Shown here piece after piece: positions 7,145-17,100 of a stretch of DNA of 25,295 nt. The notes beneath the pieces were generated by a model that did not search any database, was not told where the DNA came from, and worked only from the letters and a program-made list of their open reading frames with translations. This stretch comes from Gammaproteobacteria bacterium. Lineage in GTDB: Bacteria; Pseudomonadota; Gammaproteobacteria; Chromatiales; Chromatiaceae. The position numbers were made by a program, and so were the translations under genes. Positions within the stretch are counted from its first letter, which is position 1. Each line of letters begins with the position of its first letter. The DNA lies in NCBI GenBank assembly GCA_013041975.1, contig JABDQZ010000313.1, forward strand, positions 1-25,295, read 5' to 3'.

Positions 7145-8169
7145 TGCGCCTGGGATTTCATGAACTACAGGGGCATTTGAAAAAAAAACTGGCACCAGTT
7201 TATGTCATCACCGGTGACGAACCCCTTCAACAGGGCGAAGCTGCAGACCTGATTCGAAACACGGCACGCTCACAAGGCTTTTCCGAGCGCAAAATCATGG
7301 AAACGGGGTCAAAATTCGACTGGAATGAGCTGACAACTGAATCAAACACCCTGTCCCTGTTTGCAGAACAACGCATTCTTGATCTACGTATTACCAATGG
7401 CAAGCCTGGCAAAGAAGGCAGCAAAGCCCTTTCAGGCTATTGCGAGAACCTCCCAGAAGACATACTTTTGCTGATCACCATGCCCAAGGTCGACCAGCAA
7501 CAGACCCGCTCAAAATGGTACAAGATACTCGACAAAGTTGGCATTATTGTTCAGGTCTGGCCGGTCAATGAACAACGCCTGCCACCATGGATTGAACAAA
7601 GGATGCGCCAGAAAGGACTGACCCCAGAACCCGAAGCCATCCAGATGCTGGCTGAACGCGTGGAAGGCAATCTATTGGCAGCCACCCAGGAAATCGAAAA
7701 ACTGCTGATGCTGCATGGCCCGGGCATTATTACTGCGGAACAGCTGACTGCCAGCGTGGCCGATAGTGCCCGTTTCGATGTCTTCGGCCTGGTCGATGCC
7801 GCCTTGCAGGGGAATACTGCACGCTGTATTCGCATGCTTGATGGCCTGAAAAATGAAGGTACGGCACCGGCCATCGTATCCTGGGCGATATCACGCGAAA
7901 TTCGCCAGATGGTACAAATCGCCCATGCCTCAAAAGACGGCTTTCCGTTAAGCAAGGTTTTCACCGACTTTCGAATCTGGGATAAACGCAAGCCACTGGT
8001 ATCCAATGGACTGAAACGCCTGTCACTGTCACAGTGGCAGTCCCTTTTGCAACAATGTCTTGAAGCCGACATGGCCTTGAAGGGGCAGAGCCGTCAGGAC
8101 TGCTGGCTGTTGTTCGAAAATATCGTGACTCAAATGAGCGGCAAAAATCCCCTGAAAAATACGGCCTGA
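7144..8169 (+). CDS. holA: DNA polymerase III delta subunit
   Basis: The product is 341 residues (E. coli HolA is 343). It is the delta subunit of the clamp loader and opens the beta sliding clamp. The N-terminal segment VYVITGDEPLQQGEAADLIR is the characteristic degenerate AAA+ start that lacks a working P-loop, and KFDWNELTTESNTLSLFAEQRILDLR is the beta-binding region. The middle AAA+ lid (about 160-210, including EGNLLAATQEIEKLLML) and the C-terminal helical collar (about 212-330, with ARFDVFGLVDAALQG) follow. The start overlaps the lptE stop by one base (TAATG), implying translational coupling. Confidence 0.96.
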   Translation: MRLGFHELQGHLKKKLAPVYVITGDEPLQQGEAADLIRNTARSQGFSERKIMETGSKFDWNELTTESNTLSLFAEQRILDLRITNGKPGKEGSKALSGYCENLPEDILLLITMPKVDQQQTRSKWYKILDKVGIIVQVWPVNEQRLPPWIEQRMRQKGLTPEPEAIQMLAERVEGNLLAATQEIEKLLMLHGPGIITAEQLTASVADSARFDVFGLVDAALQGNTARCIRMLDGLKNEGTAPAIVSWAISREIRQMVQIAHASKDGFPLSKVFTDFRIWDKRKPLVSNGLKRLSLSQWQSLLQQCLEADMALKGQSRQDCWLLFENIVTQMSGKNPLKNTA

Positions 8170-8214
8170 TCCGTTAAAATGTGCTGATTCTATCTAACCC
8201 CGTTATCTTTCAAC

Positions 8215-9486
8215 ATGGAAAACATTACTGATATCAATGCCTATATGTCTGACCTCGGTCAGCGTGCCCGCAATGCCTCCCGCATACTGGCAGCCGCCAG
8301 TACAGGAGACAAGGACCAGGCCCTGCAGGCAATAGCGAATCAACTGGATCACAGCCGAGATACCCTGACTCAAGCCAATGAAAAAGATATGGCCGCCGGA
8401 AAGGAAAAGGGGCTCGATGCCGCCCTGCTTGACAGACTTGAACTGACCTCAGATCGCATCGACGGCATGATCGAAGGCTTGCGACAGATTGCCTCCCTGA
8501 ATGATCCTATCGGTGAAATTTTCGACATGAATTATCGTCCCAGCGGTATTCAGGTGGGCCGTATGCGTGTACCACTGGGTGTGGTTGGCATCATCTATGA
8601 GTCACGCCCCAACGTCACTGCCGATGCAGCAGCACTGTGTCTTAAATCAGGCAATGCCTGCGTACTTCGCGGCGGCTCGGAAGCCTTTCATTCCAACCAG
8701 GCGATAGCCACTTGTATTCATGCAGGACTGGAAGAAGCCGGATTACCTGCCGATATTGTCCAGGTGCTGGCAACAACTGATCGTTCAGCCGTCAGCAACA
8801 TGATCACCATGCCGGATTATATTGATGTCATCATTCCCCGTGGCGGCAAAGGCCTGATAGAACGTATCAGCAACGAAGCGCGTGTACCGGTGATCAAGCA
8901 TCTTGATGGTATCTGTCATGTGTACATCGATGATGAAGCCGACCCTAAAAAAGCGTTTGATATCGCCCTGAATGCCAAGACCCAGCGCTATGGTACCTGT
9001 AACACGATGGAAACCCTGCTGGTTTCGGAAACGGTTGCAGACAGCTTTTTGCCGAAAATCAGCTCCGCACTTCTGGAAAAAGGTGTGGAACTTCGTGGTT
9101 GTGATAAAACCTGCTCACTTCTGGGCAGTGATTGCATCCCTGCAACCGATGAAGACTGGGATACCGAGTATCTCGCTCCTGTTTTATCCATCCGCATCGT
9201 CAATGACATGCAGCAGGCCATAGATCACATTGCCCATCACAGCTCGCAGCATACGGAAAGTATCGTCACCGAAAACTACAGCAAGGCACGCATTTTCCTG
9301 CGAGATGTTGATTCAAGTTCAGTCATGGTCAATGCCTCGACACGCTTTGCCGATGGCTTTGAATACGGTCTGGGTGCTGAAATTGGCATTTCTACGGATA
9401 AATTCCATGCCAGGGGGCCTGTTGGCCTGGAAGGACTCACCTCTGTTAAGTTCATCGTACTGGGTGACGGGCACATACGTCAGTAA
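8215..9486 (+). CDS. proA: Gamma-glutamyl phosphate reductase
   Basis: The product is 423 residues (E. coli ProA 417). It catalyses the NADPH-dependent reduction of gamma-glutamyl phosphate to glutamate-5-semialdehyde, the second step of proline synthesis, and belongs to the aldehyde dehydrogenase superfamily. The catalytic cysteine is C262 in QRYGTCNTMETLL. Other family stretches are VPLGVVGIIYESRPNVT, LRGGSEAFHSN, DVIIPRGGKGLI and GLGAEIGISTDKFHARGPVGLEGLT. It sits 45 bases after holA and three bases before nadD; the proA-nadD-rsfS order is also found in Pseudomonas. The partner proB is not in the window. Confidence 0.97.
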   Translation: MENITDINAYMSDLGQRARNASRILAAASTGDKDQALQAIANQLDHSRDTLTQANEKDMAAGKEKGLDAALLDRLELTSDRIDGMIEGLRQIASLNDPIGEIFDMNYRPSGIQVGRMRVPLGVVGIIYESRPNVTADAAALCLKSGNACVLRGGSEAFHSNQAIATCIHAGLEEAGLPADIVQVLATTDRSAVSNMITMPDYIDVIIPRGGKGLIERISNEARVPVIKHLDGICHVYIDDEADPKKAFDIALNAKTQRYGTCNTMETLLVSETVADSFLPKISSALLEKGVELRGCDKTCSLLGSDCIPATDEDWDTEYLAPVLSIRIVNDMQQAIDHIAHHSSQHTESIVTENYSKARIFLRDVDSSSVMVNASTRFADGFEYGLGAEIGISTDKFHARGPVGLEGLTSVKFIVLGDGHIRQ

Positions 9487-9489
9487 CGC

Positions 9490-10119
9490 ATGATAGGTAT
9501 TTTTGGCGGCACATTCGATCCAGTTCACAACGGTCATCTCATAACGCTTGAATTCGTTCACAGAGCCTTGTCACTTGAATGCATATTTCTCATACCCTTA
9601 GGCCAGGCTGTTCATCGCGAGCAACCTTTTGCAAACGCCGAATACCGTTTTGAAATGCTGCTGCTCGCGGTGGCACACAATCGCGATTTCGTCGTCGATG
9701 ACCGGGAAATTCGAAAAAAAGCCCCTTCATATACCGTCGATACACTGACGTCGTACCGCAAGGAAATGCCACACCTGCCAATTGCCTTTATTGTCGGCTC
9801 GGACGCTTTTAACCATTTTCATGAATGGCACAAACCGGATCGCATACTTGAACTGGCAAACCTGGTGGTCATGCAGCGTCCCGGCCACCCGATAGACAAC
9901 AACGAAACAACCCTTGAGCTGCTCGAAACCCATGCCTGCAGCAGTCATCGTGAGTTTATTCAGTCACCAGCCGGCAAAATACTTCCTCTGGAAGTGCCAC
10001 AAATGGATATTTCATCCTCGGATATACGCCGACAGATTCACAATGGCGAAGACATTTCAGAATACGTTCCAGAAGCAGTGGCTCGACTGGTACGACTGCA
10101 CAGGCTTTATAGTGACTAG
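9490..10119 (+). CDS. nadD: Nicotinate-mononucleotide adenylyltransferase
   Basis: The product is 209 residues. It transfers AMP from ATP to nicotinate mononucleotide to form deamido-NAD in the final stretch of NAD synthesis. The nucleotidyltransferase signatures are intact: GGTFDPVHNGHL at 6-17 with the catalytic HNGH, GSDAFNHFHEWH at 103-114, and the ISSSDIRR motif at 174-181. ATG at 9490 lies three bases after the proA stop, so the two are almost certainly co-transcribed. Its location in front of rsfS and rlmH is the conserved arrangement. Confidence 0.97.
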   Translation: MIGIFGGTFDPVHNGHLITLEFVHRALSLECIFLIPLGQAVHREQPFANAEYRFEMLLLAVAHNRDFVVDDREIRKKAPSYTVDTLTSYRKEMPHLPIAFIVGSDAFNHFHEWHKPDRILELANLVVMQRPGHPIDNNETTLELLETHACSSHREFIQSPAGKILPLEVPQMDISSSDIRRQIHNGEDISEYVPEAVARLVRLHRLYSD

Positions 10120-10174
10120 ATGACCATGAACAGGATAAAATAATGATGATTACTTTTCCCTCACTGGAGACCGA

Positions 10175-10519
10175 ATGGAACCTGAAGAACTGAAGCAGAT
10201 TGTTCTCAATACGCTTGAAGAAATGAAAGCCCAGGATATAAAAAGTCTCGATGTACGTGGAAAAACCAGTATTACCGATATCATGATTTTTGCCTCTGGC
10301 ACTTCTGACCGGCATGTTAAATCGCTTGCTGAAAGTGTCGCCTTTCAGTCCAAGCAGGCAGGACAGGCACCACTGGGTACCGAAGGCACACTTGAAGGCG
10401 AGTGGGCACTGGTTGACCTAAATGGCGTGGTCGTTCACATCATGCAACCCAAAGTCCGGGACTTCTACCAGCTGGAAAGGCTGTGGTCCGTTGGCGACAA
10501 AGCCACTGACGATAACTAA
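10175..10519 (+). CDS. rsfS: Ribosomal silencing factor RsfS
   Basis: The product is 114 residues (E. coli RsfS is 105). It binds ribosomal protein uL14 on the 50S subunit and blocks subunit joining when nutrients run short. The family pattern is clear: LEEMKAQDIKSLDVRGKTSITDIMIFASGTSDRHVKSLAESV, then GTEGTLEGEWALVDLNGVVVHIM and a C-terminal RDFYQLERLW. A ribosome binding site (GGAG, five bases from ATG) supports the start. It follows nadD by 55 bases and precedes a WYL regulator where rlmH would normally come next. Confidence 0.96.
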   Translation: MEPEELKQIVLNTLEEMKAQDIKSLDVRGKTSITDIMIFASGTSDRHVKSLAESVAFQSKQAGQAPLGTEGTLEGEWALVDLNGVVVHIMQPKVRDFYQLERLWSVGDKATDDN

Positions 10520-10537
10520 AGATATCCTGGAATCCTT

Positions 10538-11500
10538 ATGGATCGTTTTGACCGTATTTACGATCTCCATAAATTACTCAGCAGTTCCCGCTATCCGGTT
10601 TCACGCGAAAAAATTGAGCAGGAACTGGAATGTTCCCGCGCCACGGCAAAACGCATTATCGACAACATGCGTCTCTACCTGGATGCTCCCATAAAATATG
10701 ACCGTTCGCGTAATGGTTATTATTACGATGGCGAACAACAGGCACTTTATGAATTACCCGGGCTTTGGTTCAATGCCAGCGAACTCCATGCCCTGCTGTC
10801 AGTGCAGCAGTTACTGACAAGCGTTCAGCCAGGCCTGTTTGAAAAGCAGCTACACCCCCTGATTGGGCGCATTGATCGACTTCTGTCGATTCAACATGAT
10901 ACGGCCAACAACATTTATCAACGTGTCAGAATCCTGCAAATGGCCAGCCGCACAGGTTCAGAATTTTTCCAGCAGGTTGCCGGCGCCACCATTCAGCGAA
11001 AAAAGATACTCATCGACTACTACAACAAGGGACGAGATGAGAGCGAATCACGCACTGTTTCACCCCAGAGACTGATTCACTACCGGGACAACTGGTATCT
11101 GGACGGCTGGTGCCATATCCGTGAGGCCCTCAGAACCTTTGCGCTGGATTCGGTGACCAAGGCACGCATTCTTGGGGAAAATGCCGATGAAATAGAAGAA
11201 CAGCAATTGAATGATTATTTTGGCAGTTCCTATGGCATTTTTTCAGGGAAAGCTGATAAAACCGCCATACTGGTATTTTCAGAAAAAATTGCGCGCTGGG
11301 TCAGCCGCGAGCAATGGCACCCTGAGCAGCAGGGGCAATTCCTTGACGATGGCAGCTTCGAAATGAAAATCCCTTTCGGCAACCCGACAGAGCTTATTAT
11401 GGATATCCTGCGCTATGGTCCTGATGTCACCGTCAAGGCTCCGGATAGCTTGCGAAAATCTGTTCAACAGCGCCTGCAACAGGCTCTTCAGCAATACTGA
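10538..11500 (+). CDS. HTH and WYL-domain transcriptional regulator
   Basis: The product is 320 residues with the standard architecture of a WYL regulator. A winged helix-turn-helix lies at about 3-65 (IYDLHKLLSSSRYPVSREKI, then CSRATAKRIIDNMR as recognition helix). The WYL domain spans about 150-215, with the naming motif NWYLDGWC (W186, Y187, L188) and the following LRTFALDSVTKAR. A WCX domain covers about 242-320. WYL domains bind nucleic acid or nucleotide ligands and set DNA binding in response; several family members respond to single-stranded DNA or DNA damage. The ligand and targets here are not visible. It is packed between rsfS (18 bases) and rlmH (6 bases), so it is probably co-transcribed with housekeeping genes. 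Confidence 0.9.
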   Translation: MDRFDRIYDLHKLLSSSRYPVSREKIEQELECSRATAKRIIDNMRLYLDAPIKYDRSRNGYYYDGEQQALYELPGLWFNASELHALLSVQQLLTSVQPGLFEKQLHPLIGRIDRLLSIQHDTANNIYQRVRILQMASRTGSEFFQQVAGATIQRKKILIDYYNKGRDESESRTVSPQRLIHYRDNWYLDGWCHIREALRTFALDSVTKARILGENADEIEEQQLNDYFGSSYGIFSGKADKTAILVFSEKIARWVSREQWHPEQQGQFLDDGSFEMKIPFGNPTELIMDILRYGPDVTVKAPDSLRKSVQQRLQQALQQY

Positions 11501-11506
11501 TTTTTT

Positions 11507-11977
11507 ATGCACGTTTATATCATCAGTATCGGCACAAAAATGCCTGCCTGGGTGAACGAGGGAATGAACGAATACATCAAGCGCATGCCACGTGAATGTC
11601 AGGTTAAGCTGATTGAACTTGCCGCTGCGCAACGTGCCAAAACCACCGATTTGAAAAGAGCCATTCAGGATGAAGGAGAACGTCTGCTCAAAGCAATCCC
11701 CAGGAACTGCGATGTTATTGCACTGGACGTAAAAGGCAGGGAATACAGCACGCAGTCACTGTCGACAGAAATGAAAAAATGGCTTTCAGAAGGTCGTGAT
11801 ATTGCCCTGCTGATCGGTGGTGCAGATGGCCTTTCAAGTGACTGCCTTGACTCAGCAAAAAGTAAGTGGTCACTATCAAAATTAACCTATCCCCACCCTC
11901 TGGTTCGCGTCATTCTGGCTGAGCAACTTTATCGCGCCTGGAGCCTGCTTAACAATCACCCCTACCACAGGGCATAA
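11507..11977 (+). CDS. rlmH: 23S rRNA pseudouridine-1915 N3-methyltransferase
   Basis: The product is 156 residues (E. coli RlmH is 155). It is a SPOUT-class methyltransferase acting on pseudouridine 1915 of helix 69 in 70S ribosomes. The SPOUT knot motifs are clear: VIALDVKGREYSTQSLS, the SAM-binding LLIGGADGLS, and the C-terminal KLTYPHPLVRVILAEQLYRAW followed by NNHPYHR, almost identical to E. coli. It starts six bases after the WYL regulator and ends two bases before maf. In most gammaproteobacteria rlmH is followed by mrdA-mrdB; here maf follows instead. Confidence 0.97.
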   Translation: MHVYIISIGTKMPAWVNEGMNEYIKRMPRECQVKLIELAAAQRAKTTDLKRAIQDEGERLLKAIPRNCDVIALDVKGREYSTQSLSTEMKKWLSEGRDIALLIGGADGLSSDCLDSAKSKWSLSKLTYPHPLVRVILAEQLYRAWSLLNNHPYHRA

Positions 11978-11979
11978 AG

Positions 11980-12552
11980 ATGATTTACCTCGCCTCCCGG
12001 TCGCCACGCCGCCAGGAATTGCTCCGACAAATTGGCATGCAGTTCGAACTGGTTCATGCTGAAGTTGATGAGACGCCTATAGACAATGAAGACCCGGAGC
12101 AATATGTGTTACGCATGGCTATCGAAAAAGCACTGAACGCATTTCGTACAGATATGTCGAATCCTTTATTAGCCGCCGATACCAGCGTTATCTGTGAAGG
12201 TACGATTCTGGGAAAACCGGAAAATGAGAAAGACTTCCTGGCAATGTTCGAACGACTCAGTGACAATGCTCATCAAGTAATGACTGCGATTGCCGTTACT
12301 AATAACAAAGACGCTGCGGCAATTAAAACCCGCGTGTCAGTGAGCGAGGTCATTTTTAGAAAAATTACCAGAAATGAGGCCTTGCGCTACTGGCAAACCG
12401 GAGAACCTGCAGACAAGGCAGGCGGATATGGCATACAGGGATCAGGCGCTGTTTTCATAAAGCAAATCTCCGGAAGTTATTCCGGGATTATGGGATTGCC
12501 CCTTTTTGAAACAGCCCAGTTACTAGAAGAATTTAACGTATTTAGTTTATAA
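11980..12552 (+). CDS. maf: Maf-family nucleoside triphosphate pyrophosphatase (YhdE-type)
   Basis: The product is 190 residues. It hydrolyses dTTP, UTP and modified pyrimidine triphosphates to monophosphates, keeping them out of nucleic acids. Motifs: ASRSPRRQELL near the N-terminus, the acidic LAADTSVICEG with D67, and GEPADKAGGYGIQG at 141-154, which is the form found in the YhdE (dTTP/UTP) subgroup. AADT replaces the more usual GADT. It is two bases downstream of rlmH and heads the maf-rng-yhdP order conserved in gammaproteobacteria. Confidence 0.94.
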   Translation: MIYLASRSPRRQELLRQIGMQFELVHAEVDETPIDNEDPEQYVLRMAIEKALNAFRTDMSNPLLAADTSVICEGTILGKPENEKDFLAMFERLSDNAHQVMTAIAVTNNKDAAAIKTRVSVSEVIFRKITRNEALRYWQTGEPADKAGGYGIQGSGAVFIKQISGSYSGIMGLPLFETAQLLEEFNVFSL

Positions 12553-12658
12553 ATTTAACAACCACTTTGAGCACAATACAGATGAAGGTTTATTGACAAT
12601 GCAGGATTACAGCTAACTAACAATCAGCACTACCAAATCTTTGAATCTTTTGTGCTCT

Positions 12659-12677
12659 TTGTGGTGAGACCCCACAA
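12659..12677 (+). promoter_or_regulatory. Small hairpin over the rng start codon
   Basis: TTGTGG (12659-12664) and CCACAA (12672-12677) can pair around a seven-base loop TGAGACC. The loop contains the only purine-rich sequence near the start, and the last A is the first base of the rng ATG. It could modulate translation, but the stem is only six base pairs. Confidence 0.25.
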
Positions 12678-14128
12678 TGAGCGAAGAAATATTAATCAAC
12701 GTCACACCACCTGAAACCCGGGTTGCCTTGATCGAAAACGGTGTTGTTCAGGAGATATTGATTGAGCGTGTGCAGGCACGAGGCCTGGTCGGCAATATCT
12801 ACAAAGGCAAAGTTTGTCGAATTCTTCCGGGAATGCAGGCAGCCTTTATTGATGCCGGTCTTGAACGTGCGGCTTTTTTACATGCCTCTGACATCAATTC
12901 AAAAATCAGCCCCAAGCCAGACAATATCGAAGAGTTACTTCATGATGGGCAGGAGATCATCGTACAGGTTGTCAAAGATCCTCTGGGTACCAAAGGTGCA
13001 CGCCTGACAACCAACCTGTCCATACCTTCACGTTATATGGTCTTCATGCCTTCACTTGAAAATGCCGGTGTTTCGCAAAAAATCGAGGACGAGCAGGAAA
13101 GAAACCGTCTGCGCAACATTCTCAATGAGTATGTCGCAGATAATAAAATTGAGGGTGGTTTCATTGCCCGCACCGCTGCCGAAGGCGCTGATGAATCCTC
13201 ACTTCGCACCGATATGCAGTTTCTTTCTCGCTTGTGGGAGTCCATTCAGGCAAAGAAACAGACGACACGTCCGAAAAACCTGATACACGAAGATCTGCAA
13301 CTGGCTATACGTGCCTTCAGGGATCTCATTGGCCCGGAAGTGGAAAGAGTTCGTATTGACTCGAGGTCTACTTACGACAAGGCGCAGGACTTTGCCAACA
13401 AGTTCATACCTGAAATCAGCAGCAAAATAGAATACTATCCAGGACAACGTCCGATATTTGATCTCTATTCCGTAGAAGATGAAATTCAGCGCGCACTGGA
13501 ACGCAAGGTTGATTTGAAGTCCGGCGGCCATTTGATCATAGACCAGACAGAAGCCATGACCACCTTTGATGTCAATACCGGTGCTTTTGTCGGTCATCGC
13601 AATCTTGAAGAAACCATTTTCAAGACTAACCTGGAGGCCGCACAATCCATCTGCCGACAACTCAGACTGCGAAATCTTGGCGGCATTGTCATCATCGATT
13701 TCATTGACATGAGCGAAGATGAACACAAACGCCAGGTTATCCGCGCACTGGAAAAATGTCTGGCTCACGACCATGCCAAAACACAGATCACTGAGGTATC
13801 TTCTCTTGGCCTGGTAGAAATGACCCGCAAGCGCACACGTGAATCTCTGGAACACGTACTCTGTCAGCCCTGCCAATGCTGTGGTGGACGAGGCTCATTA
13901 AAAACCGCAGAAACTGCCTGCTATGAAATCTTCCGTGAAATCTTGCGTGAAACACGTCAGTTCGATGTCGAAAAATTACTGGTTCTTGCCTCCCAGGAAG
14001 TGATTGACAGACTTCTGGATGAAGAATCACAAAACCTGGCTGAGCTCGAACAATTTATAGGTAAACCGGTAAGACTGCAGGCAGAAGCCCTGTATACACA
14101 GGAACAGTACGACGTAGTACTCATATAG
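12677..14128 (+). CDS. rng: Ribonuclease G
   Basis: The product is 483 residues (E. coli RNase G is 489). It is an endoribonuclease that matures the 5' end of 16S rRNA and starts decay of some mRNAs. An S1 RNA-binding domain lies at about 37-125 (GNIYKGKVCRILPGMQAAFID). The 5'-sensor/RNase H-like part follows. Metal-binding aspartates D298 (TTFDVNTGAFVGHRN) and D341 (IIDFIDM) have the same 43-residue spacing as RNase E D303/D346. The zinc-link CxxC is C396-C399 (LCQPC). The protein ends like RNase G, without the long RNase E scaffold. The stop shares one base with the yhdP start. The 124-base gap before it may carry its own promoter, but no clear one is seen. Confidence 0.97.
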   Translation: MSEEILINVTPPETRVALIENGVVQEILIERVQARGLVGNIYKGKVCRILPGMQAAFIDAGLERAAFLHASDINSKISPKPDNIEELLHDGQEIIVQVVKDPLGTKGARLTTNLSIPSRYMVFMPSLENAGVSQKIEDEQERNRLRNILNEYVADNKIEGGFIARTAAEGADESSLRTDMQFLSRLWESIQAKKQTTRPKNLIHEDLQLAIRAFRDLIGPEVERVRIDSRSTYDKAQDFANKFIPEISSKIEYYPGQRPIFDLYSVEDEIQRALERKVDLKSGGHLIIDQTEAMTTFDVNTGAFVGHRNLEETIFKTNLEAAQSICRQLRLRNLGGIVIIDFIDMSEDEHKRQVIRALEKCLAHDHAKTQITEVSSLGLVEMTRKRTRESLEHVLCQPCQCCGGRGSLKTAETACYEIFREILRETRQFDVEKLLVLASQEVIDRLLDEESQNLAELEQFIGKPVRLQAEALYTQEQYDVVLI

Positions 14129-17100
14129 TGACCTTGAAAAAAAACACCGTACTCAAAAAGCTGGCAAACCATCTTTGGGTTTCTTTCATGCTTGTTATTA
14201 TTCTTGTCGGCGTGCTGGTCAGTATCGGACGGCTGGCAAGTCCTTATCTGAAGGAATTCAAGGCAGATATCCAGGCAGAAGCCAGTCGTATTATTGGTAC
14301 CCGGGTTTCCATTGGTGATATTGATGCCTCCTGGAAGGGTTTTGGCCCCAAGCTGATTCTCCGCAATATCGAGATACGCAATACCCAGGTACAGACAGCA
14401 CCACTGATACTTAGACGGATAGACCTTGACCTGAGCATTAAGTCCATTCTTCAAAAAGGTGAATTCCTTCCCTGGAACATTACGCTTCATGGCATCAGGT
14501 TACAGCTGATACAGGATAAATCGGGCAAAATCAGTGTCACAGGCCTGAGTGCGGATAACGAAAAAGGAGATACCGTTTTCAACGTTGACCCCCTGCTGAA
14601 GATGCGACGCATTCAATTGGCTGACACTGCGCTGGAGTGGATCGACCTTACTGGAAAAACGCCAAAGACCAGCGTTGAACACATTAATCTTCTGATTCGC
14701 AATGATAACACCCGTCATCAGCTTGACCTTGCTTTCAGCCTGCCTGGAACGGATGACCAGAAAATACAGATCGCTGCTGATTTCAGAGCCGAAACTCATC
14801 AACTGGAAAATTTCTCAGGTGATTTTTATATCAAAACAGAAAATTTTCAGGCGGCCAAATGGGTCCGCTCACTGATACCCGATTTCCTTAAACTGAAACA
14901 ACTCACCATGCATACCGAGTTGTGGCTTTCTGCCGAGAATGGCAACTTCCACATGGCAGAAGGCAAACTCAGTTTAGAAAACCTCAAGCTGACCAACAAC
15001 CAGGACAAAGTGTTTATCCTGAACAGGGCCGAGAGTTTCTTTCACTGGCATGGCGATAATGGCAACCACCACTTTAGCCTGCGGGACTTTTTACTGGATG
15101 CCCCAGGCCTCGATGCCACGCAGCTCGCTCTAAGGTATTCCCGTGAAAAAGACCAGCAGGCCTATCTCAGGGTTTCCGAAATCAGCCTGGATATCTGGCC
15201 CCGGCTTGTCGATTTTCTGGCACAGCAGATACCAGAACAACTGGCAGGTCTGGACATAACCGGCATAGTGAATGATTTACAGGCCAGTTGGAGCCCTGGC
15301 TTTTCAGACTGGTCTGCACAGGGCGAATTGAAAAATTTCTCTATCAATCCGCATCAGAAGATACCGGGAGCCAGTAACATCAGTGCTACTTTTATTGCTT
15401 CTTCGAAGGGCGGAGCGATTTCCATAGACTCGACAGATAGCCGCTACCTGCATCCATCGCTGTTTAGAGAGCCCGTTCCACTCAATTCACTGCAGGGTGA
15501 TTTGAAGTGGCAAATTTCAACCGAAAACGCCATTCATATTTCAAGTGATTACCTGACGGCGATATCCCCTCACCTGACCACTGCCACGCGCCTGTCTGTC
15601 AACATACCCGCTGATGGCAGTACGTATCTGGATTTACAGACAGACTTTAAAAATGGTGATGGTTCCGGTACCGGTTTATACCTGCCATATGGCATTATGA
15701 ATGACAAGCTCGTCAACTGGCTGGATAGAGCCATCGTCAGCGGCACGGTGACATCAGGCAGTTTTGTTTTTAAGGGACCTGCCGATGATTTTGCATTTTC
15801 AAAAACACACAATGGTCATTTTGAGGTTTTGTTTAATGTAGAAGATGTCATTCTTGACTATCTTCAACAATGGCCTCGACTTGAGGAAGTTGACGCCCAT
15901 GTCCGCTTTCATAACAACAGTCTGGATATTGACCTCGTCAGTGCCAAATATCTCAATAGTGAAATACATCAAGCCAGTGCGCATATCCACTCTCTTAATC
16001 CCCTTTCACCGCTTGAAGTCAATGGCATCGCATCCGGCCCCATCAGGGACAGCATGGATTTGCTATCCACCACTACTCTGAAAGAAGAATTTGGTACGCT
16101 GGCAAAAGCACTGTCATTCACTGGCAACAACAAAGTCCAGCTGGATTTTGACATTCCATTGGGAAACATTGGCGAATACGCCGTGGATGGTTCTGTGGAA
16201 TTCAGAAACAACCAGATGTTACTCGCTGACTGGAACCTGCAACTGGAAAAAATTAAAGGTCGCCTCAAGTTCAGTCTCGACGGTCTCGAGTCTGACAAGC
16301 TTAGCGCTTCATTTCTGGGTTCTCCTGCTGTGGTAAAAGTATCTCATGACAATAAGCGTAATACCGTCTTCGATAGTACAGTTGCGCTTGATACAACCCA
16401 GCTCTCTAATATTATTCAGGACTTTCCCGTTGATATCATCAATGGCTCCACCGACTGGAATATCAGGCTGACACTCCCTCCCCTGTCCAGGAAAGACTCG
16501 GCTGCGCAATTAAAGGTTTATTCAGCACTTGAAGGCCTGCAGATTGATGCACCTGCCCCCTTTGGAAAACGCACAAATAGTGTTGCGCCATTGTCGGTCA
16601 AGGCTTCCCTGACGCCAGGCCAGGAACTGCCGCTGAGCTTTAATTACAACGATATTGCATCAGCGAAACTGCTGTTGCTTACGCCTAAAGGCAAACCCTT
16701 CAGCCTGAAGTCAGGTCTTATGCATTTTGGTTCCAGCGAACCACCGCAAATTACCGATAACCTGTTCCAGTTAACCGGAACCATTGACACCCTCGCACTG
16801 GACAGTTGGTTAAGCTGGCAGCCGTTGATGAAATCTAAAGGACAAAACCCTTTGCCGATAAAAATCGACTTAAGCAGCCAGAAGCTCAGCTACCGCGAAT
16901 TATCGCTGACCGGATTCAGCTTGAAGGCCAACAAAAATCATAGCCGCCTTGTCGGCCAGATAAGCAGTGAGGAACTGACAGGAAAATTTGAAATACCCAG
17001 CTTTAATCCCCTCGGCAAGCTGATCATTGATCTTGAAAAAGCCGCACTCAGCGTTGAAGGCGACACGCCTTCAACTGAAAACACCAAGGCGCAATCAGGA

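Noticed and set aside
7303..7319. ACGGGGTCAAAATTCGA inside holA, resembling a repeat arm
   Set aside because: The encoded residues (ETGSKFDWNEL) align with the normal HolA pattern at the same length as E. coli, and no partner arm exists; probably coincidence.
12592..12620. TTGACA upstream of rng as a -35 element
   Set aside because: No acceptable -10 element lies 15-19 bases downstream.
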